Shown here in pieces: positions 62,201 through 64,000 of a stretch of DNA of 64,000 nt (its first letter is position 1; each line of letters starts with the position of its first letter). The DNA comes from Labrenzia sp. VG12 (GTDB taxonomy: Bacteria > Pseudomonadota > Alphaproteobacteria > Rhizobiales > Stappiaceae): NCBI RefSeq assembly GCF_002237595.1, contig NZ_CP022529.1, forward strand, positions 1,860,001 through 1,924,000, in the 5' to 3' direction. Position numbers and translations under genes: made by a program. Below the pieces are notes generated by a model that did no database searches, was not told where the DNA came from, and saw only the letters and a list, made by a program, of their open reading frames with translations.

Positions 62201-62321
62201 ATCGCGTGAGCGGCAATCTAAATCGAAGGGTGTATTTCCAAATTTCACCACCCTCCTTTAGAGTGCATTAGGAAGTTGATATCACCATTGATTGCATCTC
62301 TTGATTGACAGGGGGCATCCA

Positions 62322-63533
62322 ATGGCCGACGTACTGACTGCAGACGTAACCGTATCCGTCTCGAGCGAGGCGGAGTTCAATGCCGCGATTTCGAAAGTGA
62401 ATGCCGGAGAGACAAGCACAATCGACATTGTGGCGTCCTTCACGCTCAGTGCCGACACAACGGCTTTCCAAAAAGACGCAACCGTTACAAGTTCGACGAA
62501 CAGCGAAATCCAGGATGGCGGCTTTGCGGTCCTGACGGTCGAACAGGGCGCTGCCGTCACCTATGGTGTCCGGGCCAGCGGAACTGGCAGAAGCGTCATC
62601 GACGGCAACGGCAGCAACTCCAGGCTCAAAGGCGTCACCGGTGGTGCTCTGCCAAACCTGACCGTCGGCAACGATGCCGGGTTCGAGATCCCCGCCGGTG
62701 AAAGGTTCACCATCGACGGCAACCTGACACTGGGCGTCTATGGCGGGCTTATCCTGGGCGGGATCCTGTTCAACAGGCTTCCTGTTGTGACGGCGCAATC
62801 CATCATCACCGTCAAGGGAACCCCGGAAGGCCAGTCCGGGCGAAGCTGCCTGGACGAGGACCTGAAACTCGCACAACCCGCCATGGGTCCGCTGACCCTG
62901 GAGGACGAGTCGTTCCTGAAAATCGACCCGGGTGTCTTCTTCATTGTGGGCCGAACCGCAATCGACAAGATCTGCCAGGTCTCCTCCGATGGCACCGCCA
63001 GCCTGTGGAGCAAGGACACGATCGAGGTGGTTGGAAACAACTTCCAGGATCCGGGCAGTATTCAGGGGACGAACGTCCACAAGATCGAGCTGAAAGACGG
63101 TGGCCAGTTCTGCGGTGTTGTCAGCGACAGCCACCCGCACGGGGTCTTCAACGGCAACAGGGCCCATACCATCATCAACACCAGCGGTGACTTTCAGATG
63201 GGGGCGACCGGCACCTGTTCGGTCAGGAATTACCAGCAGTCCGGCGGCAACCTGAAATTCCAGATCGACAATTTCAAGGGTCTGAATGCACACCTCACCC
63301 TGACCGACACCGTCGACGTGTCGGGTGGCACGCTCGAGATCAATGCAGGGCTTTATTTTGTCCCGGTTGGAACCCAGTCCACGGTTTCTACGCTGATCAC
63401 CGCCCCCGGTTCGTCGGCAGGGCTGCAGAGCCTCGCACAGCGGGCCAGGTTTAATGCCTTTCCGGACGGCATCACGCCGTCCGTCCGGATCAGCGGGGAT
63501 GCACTTGAACTTGTTCTGACCGTATCGCCTTAA
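62322..63533 (+). CDS. Hypothetical beta-solenoid-like protein
   Basis: A 403-residue protein with no signal peptide or Tat motif, beginning MADVLTADVTVSVSSEAEFN after AGGGGGC. Short alternating turns (GERFTIDGNLTLGVYGGLIL; SGDFQMGATG) suggest a beta-solenoid, as in the gene upstream, but the sequence is not clearly homologous. The function is unknown. Confidence 0.7.
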   Translation: MADVLTADVTVSVSSEAEFNAAISKVNAGETSTIDIVASFTLSADTTAFQKDATVTSSTNSEIQDGGFAVLTVEQGAAVTYGVRASGTGRSVIDGNGSNSRLKGVTGGALPNLTVGNDAGFEIPAGERFTIDGNLTLGVYGGLILGGILFNRLPVVTAQSIITVKGTPEGQSGRSCLDEDLKLAQPAMGPLTLEDESFLKIDPGVFFIVGRTAIDKICQVSSDGTASLWSKDTIEVVGNNFQDPGSIQGTNVHKIELKDGGQFCGVVSDSHPHGVFNGNRAHTIINTSGDFQMGATGTCSVRNYQQSGGNLKFQIDNFKGLNAHLTLTDTVDVSGGTLEINAGLYFVPVGTQSTVSTLITAPGSSAGLQSLAQRARFNAFPDGITPSVRISGDALELVLTVSP

Positions 63534-63550
63534 CAGGCTTTTCAGAAACA

Positions 63551-63585
63551 GTTCCCGTCCGGATGTGCGTTATCCGGGCGGGAAC
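63551..63585. terminator. Hairpin between convergent genes
   Basis: 14-base arms GTTCCCGTCCGGAT (63551-63564) / ATCCGGGCGGGAAC (63572-63585) with one G-T pair and a 7-base loop. It lies between convergent genes and probably ends both transcripts. Confidence 0.8.
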
Positions 63586-63588
63586 CTC

Positions 63589-64000
63589 CTAGGACAGCGC
63601 AAACCGCAGGGACAGGCAGGACAATCCACCATCGACCTTGCGGGCCTCATGGGTCGGCAGAACGACCGTCCTGAAGCCGGCCGCCTCAATGGCAGCGAGC
63701 GTCCTCGGATAGCCTTCCGGTACCAGCACCACATCATTTACCCGAATGACATTCGCCGCGTAATCTTCGCCTTCCGGCACCACGACGGTCTTGCGCGGGC
63801 CGAAGAAACCGCTGTCGGCCATCACCTTTGTGGCCAGGATTACATCATCGCCAAGCGTGGAACAGGCGGTCTTGAAATGAAGCACGCCTTCCGGTGTCTC
63901 GCAGACTTCGGCGTTGTATCCCCAGTCTCCCAGCACCCTGGCAAAGGCCTCTGCCCCGTCGCGATCGGTGCGTGCCGACAGGCCGATCAGGATGACATCA
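63589..64000 (-). CDS. Dimethylargininase (DDAH), C-terminal part
   Basis: The start is beyond base 64000. The visible 137 residues contain VILIGLSARTDRDGAEAFA, KTACSTLGDDVILATKVMAD and the C-terminal catalytic cysteine in GGLSCLSLRF, typical of N(G),N(G)-dimethylarginine dimethylaminohydrolases. It hydrolyses methylated arginines to citrulline and methylamines. Confidence 0.88.
   Translation of the reverse strand, partial: DVILIGLSARTDRDGAEAFARVLGDWGYNAEVCETPEGVLHFKTACSTLGDDVILATKVMADSGFFGPRKTVVVPEGEDYAANVIRVNDVVLVPEGYPRTLAAIEAAGFRTVVLPTHEARKVDGGLSCLSLRFALS

Noticed and set aside
62225..62270. Terminator after the Tat-exported protein
   Set aside because: AAGGGTG/CACCCT pair across a long loop, with no clear T tract; too weak to call.
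62268..63293. Open frame on the minus strand opposite the solenoid-like gene
   Set aside because: The plus-strand frame has a good ribosome site and ordered repeats; the antisense frame has neither.
1..64000. tRNA, rRNA, transposase or phage integrase genes
   Set aside because: I found no cloverleaf pattern, rRNA signature, or recombinase motif anywhere in the window.

Overview
The window is chromosomal DNA of a GC-rich alphaproteobacterium. It carries a Pha/Mnh-type Na+/H+ antiporter operon, adenosyl-B12-dependent methylmalonyl-CoA mutase with MeaB, a TIGR03808-type Tat-exported repeat protein, DUF1636 and FecCD-type genes behind a cobalamin riboswitch, an Fe/Mn superoxide dismutase, cytochrome c', and many orphan solute-binding proteins. 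This gene content resembles marine Rhizobiales-related lineages such as Roseibium/Labrenzia (Stappiaceae), but the genus is an inference. I found no rRNA, tRNA, insertion sequence, prophage or CRISPR array.

Layout. 1-5.7 kb: mnhABCDEFG on the minus strand, with mnhA broken by a one-base deletion in a G tract. 6-13.4 kb: a PAS/degenerate GGDEF protein, msrB, a solute-binding protein, a MAPEG protein, an XRE regulator coupled to a VCBS protein, a divergent hxlR (also frameshifted)/qorB pair with a clear operator, and an alpha/alpha-toroid protein. 13.4-18.5 kb: an MFS transporter and a minus-strand cobalamin-riboswitch operon (two small ORFs, DUF1636, ABC ATPase, binding protein, permease) that also holds a Zur-like palindrome. 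18.5-30.5 kb: an orphan cydB lacking cydA, a COG2984 binding protein, an ABM/ECF-sigma pair, an S9A oligopeptidase, an orphan peptide-binding protein, an acidic protein of unknown function, and a LysR regulator opposite a YgiN/DUF2798/RidA-like operon.

30.8-43.3 kb: GNAT, dihaem cytochrome c and cytochrome c', sodB, two tandem orphan binding proteins separated by paired hairpins, a YbfB/YjiJ MFS transporter, a branched-chain aminotransferase, VOC and haloacid dehalogenase genes, an outer-membrane barrel, and three tandem DUF2975 membrane proteins followed by a YozG-like HTH gene. 43.4-49.7 kb: both methylmalonyl-CoA mutase subunits, a LuxR-type regulator, and DUF4332 and DUF2780-like proteins. 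49.9-58.4 kb: a HerA-like ATPase, a CDF transporter, an M20 peptidase, LOG, a secreted protein, a PhyH dioxygenase, meaB and pcp. 58.6-64 kb: a leaderless arsR/SRPBCC pair, a TetR/YHS divergon with two operators, two beta-solenoid-like proteins, and a partial dimethylargininase.

How it fits together. The B12-regulated importer, the B12-dependent mutase and its chaperone MeaB form one functional theme spread over 40 kb. The most unusual points are the joint B12-riboswitch and Zur-like control region, the triplicated DUF2975 array, the orphan cydB with no normal start, the ABM/ECF-sigma pair with a Cys tail, the leaderless arsR promoter, and two single-base deletions in G/C tracts that are either assembly errors or real breaks.
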